A stretch of 38,586 nt of DNA from positions 1 through 38,586 of the forward strand of contig ONBO01000010.1 of NCBI GenBank assembly GCA_900316125.1. The letters are read 5' to 3'. Below are positions 1 through 7,790 of this stretch, piece after piece. The position numbers and the translations under genes were made by a program. The stretch's first letter is position 1. The number at the start of each line of letters is the position of its first letter. This stretch comes from an uncultured Bacteroidales bacterium. GTDB taxonomy: Bacteria; Bacteroidota; Bacteroidia; Bacteroidales; Paludibacteraceae. Under the pieces are notes generated by a model. That model was not told where the DNA came from. It made no database searches and worked only from the letters and a program-made list of their open reading frames with translations.

Positions 1-63
1 GTTGTTTACGTTAATGAGATTGGTAGTTTTGAGTTTAAGGAGTTGAAAGTTACGGAGCTATAA
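1..63 (+). CDS. C-terminal tail of an unidentified protein (partial)
   Basis: Frame 1 is open from the window edge and ends in TAA at 61-63, encoding a 20-residue tail that begins VVYVNEIG and ends KELKVTEL. The tail is acidic and has no recognisable motif, so no function can be given. It lies on the same strand as the aromatic operon that follows. The inverted repeat at 112-150 lies between the two, so this gene may be transcribed separately. Confidence 0.45.
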   Translation, partial: VVYVNEIGSFEFKELKVTEL

Positions 64-111
64 GCGACAGCGGGCTTCTGCCTGCCGCGAAGCGAAAAGA
101 GGCGTAGCCTC

Positions 112-150
112 ATTATCAAGGAAATATGTTCATATTTTTTTCTTGATAAT
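112..150. repeat. Inverted repeat (hairpin) before aroC
   Basis: ATTATCAAG at 112-120 is perfectly complementary to CTTGATAAT at 142-150. Inside it, AAATATG (122-128) can pair with CATATTT (131-137). A smaller hairpin, GAGGC-GTA-GCCTC, sits just upstream at about 99-111. The structure could terminate the preceding transcript or form part of the aroC leader. Its function is not established. Confidence 0.5.
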
Positions 151-182
151 TGCAGATAAGTAACACGTTAAGAATAAAAAAT

Positions 183-1274
183 ATGAATACCATAGGACAA
201 AATATAACCCTGACCCTATTCGGGGAGTCTCACGGAGAAGCCATAGGCGCAGTGCTTGACGGCATGACAGCAGGCGTTAAGGTGGACGAGGAGTTTATAG
301 CATCACAGCTATCAAAACGCCGTCCGCAGGGTGCCACAGACACAGCAAGGCAGGAGCAGGACCACTTTAAAATTGTGAGCGGAGTGTTTAACGGCTACAC
401 CACCGGCGCACCCATCTGCATACTTATACCTAATGAAGACACCCGTAGCGGAGACTACGCAAAAACATACGGGCTTGCACGCCCCTCACACGCAGACTAC
501 ACTGCGCACGTAAAGTATGCCGGGTTTGAGGACTATCGTGGAGGCGGCCACTTTAGCGGCAGAATCACAGCAGGGATTGTGGCTGCAGGTGCCATAGCCA
601 TCAAAGCACTGGAGAACAAAGGCATAAAGATTGGCACCCATATTTTAAGCTGCGGTGGTGTAAAGGATGCAGATCTGCTTGGCTGCGATTCAGCCGACAA
701 GGCTATTGACACCTTAAACTCAAAGCCATTTCCTGTAATAAACAACATTGAGGAAGATATAACAGTTGCCATAACTGACGCAAAGAACAGTCTTGATTCT
801 ATAGGCGGCATAGTTCAGACAGCCATTACAGGCTTGGAGGCTGGCATCGGGGAGCCATGGTTTGACTCTCTTGAAGGCGTTATATCCAAGGCCGTGTTTG
901 CATTAGGAGGTGTGAAAGGCATTGAGTTTGGAGGCGGATTCTCACTTACAAACATGAGAGGCTCAGAGGCTAATGACCCTATGCGTATAATTGACGGCAA
1001 GATTCAGACCACTACAAACTATAGCGGCGGCATAAACGGCGGCATATCAAACGGCATGCCCGTGGTGTTCAACACAGCCGTAAAGCCTACCCCATCCATA
1101 GCGCAGAGCCAGCAGACCGTGAACTTTCTGACAGGAGAAGAGCAGACCCTTAACCTGACTGGGCGTCACGATCCTGCCATAGTGCGCCGCATCTGCATAG
1201 TAATCAGCAGTTTGATAGCCATAGTGCTTTGTGACATGATTTCAATTAAAAAAGGAACTGATTTTCTACGATAG
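183..1274 (+). CDS. aroC: Chorismate synthase
   Basis: Chorismate synthase converts 5-enolpyruvylshikimate-3-phosphate to chorismate with reduced FMN, the last shikimate-pathway step, in the cytoplasm. The sequence shows the family signatures in order: GESHGEAIGAVLDGM near the N-terminus, RPSHADYT, the FMN/substrate motif RGGGHFSGR around residue 118, and NDPMRIIDG in the C-terminal half. At 363 residues it has the normal length. The ATG at 183 (MNTIGQN) is chosen over a TTG at 150 because the family starts just before this N-terminal strand. The gene leads an aroC, aroE-aroK, tyrA operon: its TAG stop is directly followed by the next ATG. No Shine-Dalgarno sequence is seen. Confidence 0.95.
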   Translation: MNTIGQNITLTLFGESHGEAIGAVLDGMTAGVKVDEEFIASQLSKRRPQGATDTARQEQDHFKIVSGVFNGYTTGAPICILIPNEDTRSGDYAKTYGLARPSHADYTAHVKYAGFEDYRGGGHFSGRITAGIVAAGAIAIKALENKGIKIGTHILSCGGVKDADLLGCDSADKAIDTLNSKPFPVINNIEEDITVAITDAKNSLDSIGGIVQTAITGLEAGIGEPWFDSLEGVISKAVFALGGVKGIEFGGGFSLTNMRGSEANDPMRIIDGKIQTTTNYSGGINGGISNGMPVVFNTAVKPTPSIAQSQQTVNFLTGEEQTLNLTGRHDPAIVRRICIVISSLIAIVLCDMISIKKGTDFLR

Positions 1275-2507
1275 ATGGAGTACGGACTAATAGGCGAACA
1301 CCTGGGGCACAGTTTCTCCCGTGAAATCCACGGGATGCTATCTTCTGACTCATATCAGCTACACGAGGTGGCCAAGGATGAACTTGACTCATTCATGCGC
1401 AAGGCTGATTTCAAGGCCATAAATGTAACCATTCCATACAAACAGGCAGTTATCCCCTACCTGACCCATATATCAGATGAGGCAAAGGCTATAGGGGCTG
1501 TAAACACCATTGTAAACCACGATGGAAAACTTTACGGCTACAACACAGATTTTGAAGGACTGAGACTTATGGCCATACGTGCCGGCATTGATTTTAAGGG
1601 ACGTGACGTACTGGTGCTTGGAGTGGGAGGAGCGGCTAAAACCGCTCATGCTGTGGCAGAGTCACTTGGAGCCGCCACAATAACCCACGCTGCACGCAAG
1701 CCAAAAGATGAAGATATTGATATCTACTCACTTAAAGGCGGAGAGCAGACATACCATCACCATATTATTATCAACGCTACTCCTGTAGGAATGTTTCCAA
1801 ACAGTTCAGACAGAGTGGCTGACTTGGAAAAGTTCCCTAACCTTGAAGGGGTGCTTGACTGCATATATAACCCACTGCGAACCAACTTAGTGCTTGACGC
1901 CCAGCAAAAGAGTGTCAAGGCGGAAGGCGGACTCTATATGCTTGTGGCTCAGGCATGCTTTGCAAGGAACTATTTTGTGGGTGCAAATCTTGGCATGGAA
2001 GATATTGAGAAGGTCTATGGCAAGATATTGTCTGACAAAGAGAACATAGTATTATCTGGTATGCCATCATGCGGGAAAAGCACCATAGGCAAAGCGCTGG
2101 CAGAGAAAACAGGAAAGAACTTTATTGACACAGACGCACTCATTATGGAACGTGCAGGCAAGGAAATTCCACGCATCTTCAAAGAGGACGGAGAAAAGGC
2201 TTTCCGTGATTTGGAGAGTGCAGTTATAAAGGAACTCTCTGAGAAGCAGGGGCTGATTATATCTCTTGGAGGCGGAGCTGTGCTACGCAGTGAGAACGTA
2301 AGGAATCTTAAGCTCAACGGCAAGATATTCTTTATAGACCGCAAACTTGAGCTGCTAACCGCCACAAATGACCGTCCGCTCTCAAGCAATGCAGACGCCT
2401 TACGTGAAATGTACGCCATACGCCTTCCTATTTATAGGGCTGCGGCGGACTATATTATTGAAAACAATAGTAACATAGAAAGTATTTTAGATGATTTCCA
2501 AAGATAA
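1275..2507 (+). CDS. aroE/aroK: Bifunctional shikimate dehydrogenase / shikimate kinase fusion
   Basis: This is a 410-residue two-domain fusion. Residues 1 to about 250 are shikimate dehydrogenase: GHSFS shikimate-binding loop (11-15), catalytic Lys56 in NVTIPYK, Asp92 in NTDFEG, NADP-binding GVGGAAK (116-122) and a conserved C-terminal ML-AQA motif. Residues about 257-410 are shikimate kinase: Walker A GMPSCGKST (262-270), DTD (285-287), Arg311, GGG (332-334) and lid Arg367. Together they carry out dehydroshikimate to shikimate and shikimate to shikimate-3-phosphate, two consecutive steps. Both active sites look intact. The ATG at 1275 directly abuts the aroC stop, and the 3' end overlaps tyrA by 17 bp, so the genes are probably translationally coupled. 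In most bacteria aroE and aroK are separate genes. Confidence 0.93.
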   Translation: MEYGLIGEHLGHSFSREIHGMLSSDSYQLHEVAKDELDSFMRKADFKAINVTIPYKQAVIPYLTHISDEAKAIGAVNTIVNHDGKLYGYNTDFEGLRLMAIRAGIDFKGRDVLVLGVGGAAKTAHAVAESLGAATITHAARKPKDEDIDIYSLKGGEQTYHHHIIINATPVGMFPNSSDRVADLEKFPNLEGVLDCIYNPLRTNLVLDAQQKSVKAEGGLYMLVAQACFARNYFVGANLGMEDIEKVYGKILSDKENIVLSGMPSCGKSTIGKALAEKTGKNFIDTDALIMERAGKEIPRIFKEDGEKAFRDLESAVIKELSEKQGLIISLGGGAVLRSENVRNLKLNGKIFFIDRKLELLTATNDRPLSSNADALREMYAIRLPIYRAAADYIIENNSNIESILDDFQR

Positions 2508-3351
2508 AAAATTTCTAATAGTAGGCCTCGGCCTCATAGGCGGAAGCTATGCTGAGGGTCTAAAGAAGGCCGGATACACAGTTGGAGCCATAACACGCTC
2601 ACAAAGTTCAATTGACTACGCCATTGAGCACGGAATAATAGATGCAGGAACCATTAGTGTAACACAGGAGTTTGTATCGGAGTATGACATAGTTGTATTC
2701 TCACTATACCCGCACGTTTTTATAGAGTGGATAGAGAAATATCAGGAGTATATAAAACCAGGCGCACTTCTGACCGATGTTACAGGTGTGAAAGGGGCTG
2801 TAGTGAACCGTGTTCAAAGCATGCTACGTCCTGATTTGGAGTTTATTGGCGCACACCCTATGGCCGGCCGCGAAACAAGCGGTGTGCAAAACGCCACAGC
2901 CCGTGTATTTGAGGGTGCTAACTACATAGTTACACCTACATTCAAAAACACTCCAGAGGCCATTGAAACCTGCGAGGAGATAGGCCGCATACTCGGGTTC
3001 AAAACAATATCCAGCCTCACCACAGCGGAGCATGATGAGATGATAGGTTTCCTAAGCCAGCTTACACACTGCATAGCTGTATCACTTATGAATTGCAAAG
3101 ATGATGCTGAAAAGCTTTCACGCTTCACAGGAGACTCCTTCCGTGACCTTACACGCATAGCCCGCATAAACGAGGAGATGTGGACAGAGCTGTTCCTTCT
3201 TAACCGCAATGAGCTGTTACGCCAGATGGACCTCTTCTCCGCTCAATTCACAAGATTGAGAGATGCCATAGCCAACGGCGATGAAGCCACCATGAAGCAG
3301 ATGATGGTAACCTCTACAGAGCGCCGCGGATACTTTGACAAGAAGGCATAA
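2491..3351 (+). CDS. tyrA: Prephenate (or arogenate) dehydrogenase
   Basis: TyrA oxidatively decarboxylates prephenate to 4-hydroxyphenylpyruvate for tyrosine synthesis. The N-terminal Rossmann motif GLGLIGGS is at residues 12-19, and the catalytic-region motif GAHPMAGRETSG lies near residues 115-126, followed by the helical dimerisation domain. The length (286 aa) fits a monofunctional TyrA with no fused chorismate mutase and no ACT domain. It is the third gene of the aromatic operon and starts inside the end of aroE-aroK, with a 17-bp overlap in another frame. The sequence does not tell me whether it prefers NAD or NADP, or prephenate or arogenate. Confidence 0.9.
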   Translation: MISKDKKFLIVGLGLIGGSYAEGLKKAGYTVGAITRSQSSIDYAIEHGIIDAGTISVTQEFVSEYDIVVFSLYPHVFIEWIEKYQEYIKPGALLTDVTGVKGAVVNRVQSMLRPDLEFIGAHPMAGRETSGVQNATARVFEGANYIVTPTFKNTPEAIETCEEIGRILGFKTISSLTTAEHDEMIGFLSQLTHCIAVSLMNCKDDAEKLSRFTGDSFRDLTRIARINEEMWTELFLLNRNELLRQMDLFSAQFTRLRDAIANGDEATMKQMMVTSTERRGYFDKKA

Positions 3352-3379
3352 ATTCCATTTTTACGCCGCAAATTAAACC

Positions 3380-3425
3380 AAACTGTAACTTTTGGTTACA
3401 AAAATGTAACTAAAAGTTACAGTTT
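3380..3425. promoter_or_regulatory. 46-bp near-perfect palindrome, probable operator
   Basis: Two mirror-image arms, AAACTGTAACTTTT and AAAAGTTACAGTTT, flank inner GTTACA and TGTAAC boxes, giving four GTAAC/GTTAC half-sites in 46 bp with one asymmetric pair. A fifth site, GTAACTTTAC, lies at 3443-3452 where a -7 element for the XRE gene would be. It sits between the tyrA stop and the XRE regulator, so the simplest reading is an autoregulatory operator. A tyrA terminator is an alternative because TTTTTGC follows. Confidence 0.6.
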
Positions 3426-3502
3426 TTGCATTGATGTGTTTTGTAACTTTACAAATAGCAATTAAAACTATTTGTTTAACACTAACAACATTTAATGCAA
3501 GT

Positions 3503-3928
3503 ATGAAAATTTCAAAAAGAGAACGAGTCACTTCGGAAGAAAATCGAGAGAAACTTAAAAAAGAGGAGAGAATAAAGTTTGGTCAGAATCTCAAAGAAAG
3601 GCGACGCCTGTTAAACCTGACGCAAGAGAATGTAGCTGATAGGTTGAATATTACCGTAACAGCATACTCAAAGATAGAGCGTGGGGACACAGGAGTAAAC
3701 ATGGACCGTATAAGGCAACTAGCCAGGGCTCTTGACGTAGACGTGCATGAACTTGTGGCTGACATGCCCATCGGGAACCTGTTCTTAAAGGAACTCTATT
3801 TAGGCATGGTGGCGTTAAAAGAGGACGTACACATGATAACAGAATTATTACTTGTAGGAGAGACCGACGCACGCTATACGGCAGAAAAAAGAGGTCATAA
3901 AAATAAACCTGAAGACACTGAAAAGTGA
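3503..3928 (+). CDS. XRE/Cro-type helix-turn-helix transcriptional regulator
   Basis: A 141-residue protein. Residues about 24-80 form an HTH_3 domain: GQNLKERRRLLNLTQENVAD, then LNITVTAYSKIERGDTGVN as turn and recognition helix, then ARALDVDVHELV. The N-terminus is very basic and charged; the C-terminus (about residues 85-141) has no recognised domain. The ATG at 3503 (MKISKRE) is chosen because the upstream extension in the same frame runs through the probable promoter. Its neighbour on the 5' side is a large palindrome with repeated GTAAC half-sites, a plausible self-operator. A terminator-like hairpin follows, so it looks monocistronic. Targets other than itself are unknown. Confidence 0.8.
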   Translation: MKISKRERVTSEENREKLKKEERIKFGQNLKERRRLLNLTQENVADRLNITVTAYSKIERGDTGVNMDRIRQLARALDVDVHELVADMPIGNLFLKELYLGMVALKEDVHMITELLLVGETDARYTAEKRGHKNKPEDTEK

Positions 3929-3940
3929 CTTTAAAAAACA

Positions 3941-3970
3941 AAAGGCGCTCACGCTTGAGTGCCTATTTGC
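3941..3970 (+). terminator. Rho-independent terminator after the XRE gene
   Basis: GGCGCTCA (3944-3951) and TGAGTGCC (3956-3963) form an 8-bp stem with one G-T pair and a 4-nt loop, preceded by an A-rich run and followed by TATTTG. It sits 15 bp after the XRE stop codon. Confidence 0.65.
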
Positions 3971-3990
3971 TAACCTTAAAATCAAATACT

Positions 3991-4077
3991 ATGAAAAAAT
4001 CACAATGCAAATGTAACGCTATTTTGATATGCAACAAGCAATCCCTAAAAGAATTTCACCAAGCATAGTGATTTTTT
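3991..4077 (+). other. Inverted-repeat mini-element enclosing a 25-codon ORF
   Basis: The 15-nt arms AAAAAATCACAATGC (3994-4008) and GCATAGTGATTTTTT (4063-4077) are complementary except for one base and enclose 54 nt. A 25-codon frame runs ATG 3991 to TAG 4066-4068; its peptide begins MKKSQCKCNA and has three cysteines. The left arm starts right after the ATG and the right arm contains the stop. It could be a structured small RNA, a tiny peptide gene or a MITE-like remnant. I cannot tell which. Confidence 0.35.
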
Positions 4078-4085
4078 ATGTATTT

Positions 4086-4114
4086 GTTTCAAATGCGTTT
4101 CAATGATGTTTCAA
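4086..4114. repeat. Three GTTTCAA repeats phased at 11 bp
   Basis: GTTTCAA occurs at 4086-4092, 4097-4103 and 4108-4114, exactly 11 bp apart, so all three face the same side of the helix. The related GTTTCATA occurs twice (4269, 4283) at the downstream ATPase promoter. The arrangement suggests a protein-binding array. The binding factor is unknown. Confidence 0.5.
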
Positions 4115-4184
4115 AGTTGTTACAACCAGAGACTGACCACAGCGACAACGGCGTCTCACCCCAACCCAATGATGCAAATTAACG

Positions 4185-4227
4185 TTATGCGTATGCCACC
4201 TGCAAGTTGCATACAGCATAATTTTTT
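4185..4227 (+). terminator. Terminator-like hairpin upstream of the ATPase gene
   Basis: TTATGCGTATGC (4185-4196) pairs with GCATAC-A-GCATAA (4209-4221): 12 bp with one bulged A and a 12-nt loop, followed directly by six T (4222-4227). No protein gene ends just before it, so it may end a short transcript arising in 3971-4184. Confidence 0.55.
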
Positions 4228-4238
4228 ACCATTTTCTC

Positions 4239-4269
4239 TTGTTTTTTCAGTTAGAATGACTTACCTTTG
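4239..4269 (+). promoter_or_regulatory. Bacteroidetes-type promoter for the AAA ATPase gene
   Basis: A TTG (-33, 4239-4241) is separated by exactly 20 bp from TACCTTTG (4262-4269), matching the TAnnTTTG -7 consensus. The predicted start site near 4276 gives a leader of about 43 nt. Confidence 0.7.
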
Positions 4270-4301
4270 TTTCATAAATTATGTTTCATATTTTATGAAA
4301 C
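4269..4301. promoter_or_regulatory. Operator-like inverted and direct repeats at the transcription start
   Basis: GTTTCATAAA (4269-4278) and TTTATGAAAC (4292-4301) form a perfect 10-bp inverted repeat. A further direct copy GTTTCATA lies between them at 4283-4290. The element overlaps the -7 box edge and the predicted start site. That suits a repressor site or an RNA hairpin in the leader. Confidence 0.55.
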
Positions 4302-4318
4302 AGGAAATATGAAAGACT

Positions 4319-5443
4319 ATGAGCGAGGCATTAAATCCTTTTTTGATTAACGGCTATCTCTCTCCTGAGTACTTCTGTGACAGGGAGAAGGAGAGTGCAA
4401 GTATTATTTCAGCGCTTGAAAACGGCAGGAACCTTACATTGATGAGTCCACGCCGTATGGGAAAAACAGGGCTGATAAAGCATGTGTTCCACCAGTTAGA
4501 GCAGGGGGATAAGGGCATAGTGTGCTTTTACATAGACATTTACTCAACAAAGAATCTTAATGATTTTGCCAATGTGCTCAGCAAGCATATAATAGGAAAG
4601 TTAGACAGCTCACTTACAAAGATGGGCAAGTCCATAACTCAGTTCATAAAGAACAGCCATTTAGTGCTGTCATACGACCCTATAACAGGTGCTCCACAGA
4701 CCAGTATAACTGTGCAACCTTCACAAACTGAGAGCACTCTGGACGGCGTTTTTGAGTATCTGAAAAGCTGTGGCAAAGAGTGTTATATTGCAATTGATGA
4801 GTTTCAGCAGATAAATGAATACCCTGAAAAAGGGACAGAGGCACTGCTTAGGTCTCACATCCAGTTCTGCAATAATGTGCATTTCATATTCTCTGGGAGC
4901 AAGCAACACCTTATGGCTGATATGTTTTCATCGCCGAAGCGCCCGTTCTACTCCTCAACAGACATTATGACACTCAAGGAAATTGCTCCAGAAAAATATT
5001 ATACGTTTGCCAAAAATCACTTAAAAAAGGCCAAGGCGGATTTAAAACGTGAAGTGTTTGATTACATCTACAACACCTTTGAGGGACACACATGGTATAT
5101 TCAGAATATACTAAACCGCATATATGAGTACAAACACCCCGATGTCTCCATTGAAGACATTAATACAATAGTGGCACAAATAGTTGACTCCAAATCAGAC
5201 ACATACGAGAGTTGGTATAATCTGCTAACCCTTAATCAGGCTGCAATACTGAAGGCTATAGCCCATGAGAGTGTGGTGGCTGAGATAAACGCTAATGAAT
5301 TTGTGAGGAAATACGGATTAAAGGGGGCAAGCAGTAACAGCACAGCAGTTCTGGCTCTTGTAGATAAAGAGCTTGTTTACAAAGACTCCAAAGGATACCG
5401 TGTTTATGACAGGTTTATGGAGATTTGGCTTAGAAGTCTGTAA
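4319..5443 (+). CDS. Archaeal-type AAA+ ATPase (PF01637-like), function unknown
   Basis: A 374-residue predicted soluble ATPase of the single-gene family common in Bacteroidetes. Near the N-terminus is NPFLINGYLSPEYFCDREKE, then Walker A SPRRMGKT (Lys49, Thr50), Walker B with CYIAIDEFQQI around residues 155-165, and a sensor-like FIFSGSKQHLM. The C-terminal half is helical and ends in a winged-helix-like segment with RFMEIWLRSL. The ATG at 4319 is used because an ATG at 4310 is out of frame and soon stops. It stands alone between its own promoter and a bidirectional terminator. The repeats around its promoter suggest tight control. Substrate and role are not known for this family; no partner gene is adjacent. 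Confidence 0.75.
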   Translation: MSEALNPFLINGYLSPEYFCDREKESASIISALENGRNLTLMSPRRMGKTGLIKHVFHQLEQGDKGIVCFYIDIYSTKNLNDFANVLSKHIIGKLDSSLTKMGKSITQFIKNSHLVLSYDPITGAPQTSITVQPSQTESTLDGVFEYLKSCGKECYIAIDEFQQINEYPEKGTEALLRSHIQFCNNVHFIFSGSKQHLMADMFSSPKRPFYSSTDIMTLKEIAPEKYYTFAKNHLKKAKADLKREVFDYIYNTFEGHTWYIQNILNRIYEYKHPDVSIEDINTIVAQIVDSKSDTYESWYNLLTLNQAAILKAIAHESVVAEINANEFVRKYGLKGASSNSTAVLALVDKELVYKDSKGYRVYDRFMEIWLRSL

Positions 5444-5478
5444 AAAAAGTCAGCCGTTTTAAAGACGGCTGACTTTTT
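5442..5478. terminator. Bidirectional terminator between the ATPase gene and metG
   Basis: A perfect 9-bp stem, GTCAGCCGT (5449-5457) with ACGGCTGAC (5464-5472), is flanked by A7 on the left and T6 on the right. It can therefore terminate transcription from both sides. The ATPase stop codon merges with the A-tract, and metG ends at 5497 on the other strand. Confidence 0.9.
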
Positions 5479-5496
5479 TCCTCTATTCTTCTCTTT

Positions 5497-7551
5497 TTAG
5501 CAAACCTTGACGCCGTTACGGACGCTGGCAGACGGGGATACCACCACAAGGCGGCCGTCTGCATCTTGGGCTGAGAGGATCATGCCCTGGCTCTCTACGC
5601 CTTTCAGTTTGCGTGGCGCAAAGTTAGCCACAAAACAAACTTGCTTGCCTACCAAGTCTTCTGGATTATACCATGCAGCAATACCAGACACTATGGTGCG
5701 GCAGCCCATGCCGTCATCTATCTTGAACTGCAAAAGTTTGTCGGCCTTAGGCACACGTGAGCACTCAAGCACAGTTCCCACACGCACATCAAGCTGCTCA
5801 AACTGGTCAAAAGGTATATTCTCCTGAACAGGGGCTGGTTTAAAGTTCTGAAGCTCAAGCAGACGCTTAGCCTCCTCATTCTGCTTTTTTATCTCATCCA
5901 GACGCTTTATCTGCGCCTCTATAGGTGCGTCATCTATCTTTTCAAAAAGAAGTTCAGGTTTGTTAACAACAGCACCAGCTGGGAGCATATCAAGACTGCC
6001 CAGATTACTCCATGACCACGATGTAAGGTTAAGCATATCACGCAGTTTCTTGCTGCTGAAAGGCAGGAACGGTTCAAATGCAATGGCAAGGTTTGCCGTA
6101 ATCTGCAATGATATATTAAGTATAGTGGCCACACGTCCCATATCTGTTTTGGCAAGTTTCCAAGGCTCTGTATCTGCAAGGTACTTGTTTCCTATACGTG
6201 CAAGGTTCATAGCCTCCTTCTGCGCATCGCGGAACTTGAAATTGTCAAGAAGCTTCTCCACCTCAGCCTTAACATCGACGAACTCTTTAAGGGTGGCGTT
6301 GTCGTATTCTGTAAGTTCTCCACGCTCAGGCACTTTACCTTCAAAATACTTGTGTGTGAGCACAAGTGTACGATTCACAAAGTTACCGTATATGGCAACT
6401 AATTCATTATTATTGCGGGCTTGAAAATCACGCCAAGTAAAGTCATTATCCTTAGTTTCCGGGGCGTTTGCGGTAAGCACATAACGCAGCACATCCTGCT
6501 TACCAGGGAAGTCTGCAAGGTACTCATGCAGCCATACAGCCCAGTTACGTGATGTGGAGATTTTATCGCCTTCAAGGTTAAGGAACTCATTTGCAGGCAC
6601 ATTGTCTGGTAGAATGAATGAGCCTTCAGCCTTTAGCATTGCTGGGAACACTATGCAGTGGAACACTATGTTATCCTTACCTATAAAGTGTATAAGACGG
6701 GTGTCAGGGCTTTTCCACCACTTCTCCCAGTCATTTGGAAGCAGTTCCTTGGTATTTGAGATATAGCCTATTGGGGCGTCAAACCAAACATAGAGCACTT
6801 TGCCCTTGGCGTTATCTATTGGTAGTGGGATACCCCAGTCAAGGTCACGGCTCACAGCGCGTGGCTGCAGGTGCATGTCAAGCCAGCTCTTGCACTGACC
6901 ATACACATTAGGCCTCCACTCCTTATGATCCTCAAGAATCCACTTCCTGAGCCACTCCTCATGTCTATCAAGTGGCAGATACCAATGCTTGGTCATGCGT
7001 TTTACTGGAACGCTGCCGCTTATTGTTGACTTAGGGTTAATAAGCTCATCAGGAGAGAGGGTTGAACCGCACTTCTCACACTGGTCTCCGTAGGCGCCCT
7101 GCTCGTGGCATCTTGGGCACTCACCGGTTATATAGCGGTCTGCCAGAAACACCCCAGCCTCCTCATCGTAGTACTGTTCACTCTCCTTTGTAATGAACTC
7201 ATCCTTGTCATACAGGGTTTTGAAGAAATCAGAGGCCACCTGACGATGTGTGGCGCTTGTGGTTCTGGAATATATATCAAATGATATGCCAAACTCCTCA
7301 AATGACTTCTTTATAAGGTTATGGTAACGGTCAACAATATCCTGCGGAGTAACACCCTCACGGCGGGCTTTAATAGTAATAGGCACACCGTGCTCATCTG
7401 AGCCTCCTATAAAAAGCACATCCTCACCCTTTAGTCTGAGGTAACGCACATAGATGTCAGCCGGCACATAAACACCTGCCAGGTGACCTATGTGAACAGG
7501 GCCGTTTGCATACGGCAACGCTGATGTTACTGTTGTTCTCTTGTATGTCAT
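5497..7551 (-). CDS. metG: Methionyl-tRNA synthetase
   Basis: MetRS charges tRNA-Met with methionine. The 684-residue protein shows the class I HIGH motif (His20-His23) after [13 protein letters not shown], a zinc knuckle [18 protein letters not shown] near residues 141-158, the KMSKS-type loop as KISTS, and a C-terminal OB-fold tRNA-binding domain ([17 protein letters not shown]) typical of dimeric MetG. The start is the ATG at 7551 ([10 protein letters not shown]). The same frame is open upstream to 7674, but that part overlaps the preceding small gene and lacks family similarity. The leader on the sense strand consists of heptamer-like units (AACTTTC, AATTTTC, AATTGAT) ending exactly at the ATG. 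It is the last gene of the rsmA-metG minus-strand cluster. Confidence 0.97.
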   Translation of the reverse strand: MTYKRTTVTSALPYANGPVHIGHLAGVYVPADIYVRYLRLKGEDVLFIGGSDEHGVPITIKARREGVTPQDIVDRYHNLIKKSFEEFGISFDIYSRTTSATHRQVASDFFKTLYDKDEFITKESEQYYDEEAGVFLADRYITGECPRCHEQGAYGDQCEKCGSTLSPDELINPKSTISGSVPVKRMTKHWYLPLDRHEEWLRKWILEDHKEWRPNVYGQCKSWLDMHLQPRAVSRDLDWGIPLPIDNAKGKVLYVWFDAPIGYISNTKELLPNDWEKWWKSPDTRLIHFIGKDNIVFHCIVFPAMLKAEGSFILPDNVPANEFLNLEGDKISTSRNWAVWLHEYLADFPGKQDVLRYVLTANAPETKDNDFTWRDFQARNNNELVAIYGNFVNRTLVLTHKYFEGKVPERGELTEYDNATLKEFVDVKAEVEKLLDNFKFRDAQKEAMNLARIGNKYLADTEPWKLAKTDMGRVATILNISLQITANLAIAFEPFLPFSSKKLRDMLNLTSWSWSNLGSLDMLPAGAVVNKPELLFEKIDDAPIEAQIKRLDEIKKQNEEAKRLLELQNFKPAPVQENIPFDQFEQLDVRVGTVLECSRVPKADKLLQFKIDDGMGCRTIVSGIAAWYNPEDLVGKQVCFVANFAPRKLKGVESQGMILSAQDADGRLVVVSPSASVRNGVKVC

Positions 7552-7570
7552 ATCAATTGAAAATTGAAAG

Positions 7571-7774
7571 TTATTTTTCTTCCTTAATCTCTTCATACTT
7601 GACATCTTCAGCCTTGTTTTTGTCAAACTTGCGGCGCAGCCATTTTGCTGCAGCGCTCTCCTGACGAGGCTCAAAGGTGTTATTATGGGTGCTGTTCATC
7701 ATACGCCTGATGCGTATGAAGCTTAGCAGCATCATAAATATGAAAAAAAGCAGTATGAATAATAGTAATCTCAT
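7571..7774 (-). CDS. Small DUF4834-like membrane protein
   Basis: A 67-residue protein. Residues 2-20 form one strongly hydrophobic helix ([18 protein letters not shown]), followed by a basic stretch RIRRM and a charged cytoplasmic tail rich in Lys and Glu. Short single-helix proteins of this type next to metG or lgt in Bacteroidales are annotated as DUF4834, and this one fits by layout; I have not run a profile search. It lies 16 bp after lgt and 19 bp before metG on the same strand. No enzymatic motif is present and the function is unknown. Confidence 0.7.
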   Translation of the reverse strand: MRLLLFILLFFIFMMLLSFIRIRRMMNSTHNNTFEPRQESAAAKWLRRKFDKNKAEDVKYEEIKEEK

Positions 7775-7790
7775 AAGTCAATTGAGTGTT

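Noticed and set aside
4103..4312. A 69-codon open frame upstream of the ATPase gene
   Set aside because: It runs through the phased repeats, the terminator-like hairpin and the promoter. Its composition is not protein-like and it has no recognisable domain.
5497..7674. Longer metG starting at 7674
   Set aside because: The extra N-terminal codons overlap the small membrane protein gene and precede the conserved [17 protein letters not shown] start. The ATG at 7551 fits the family length.
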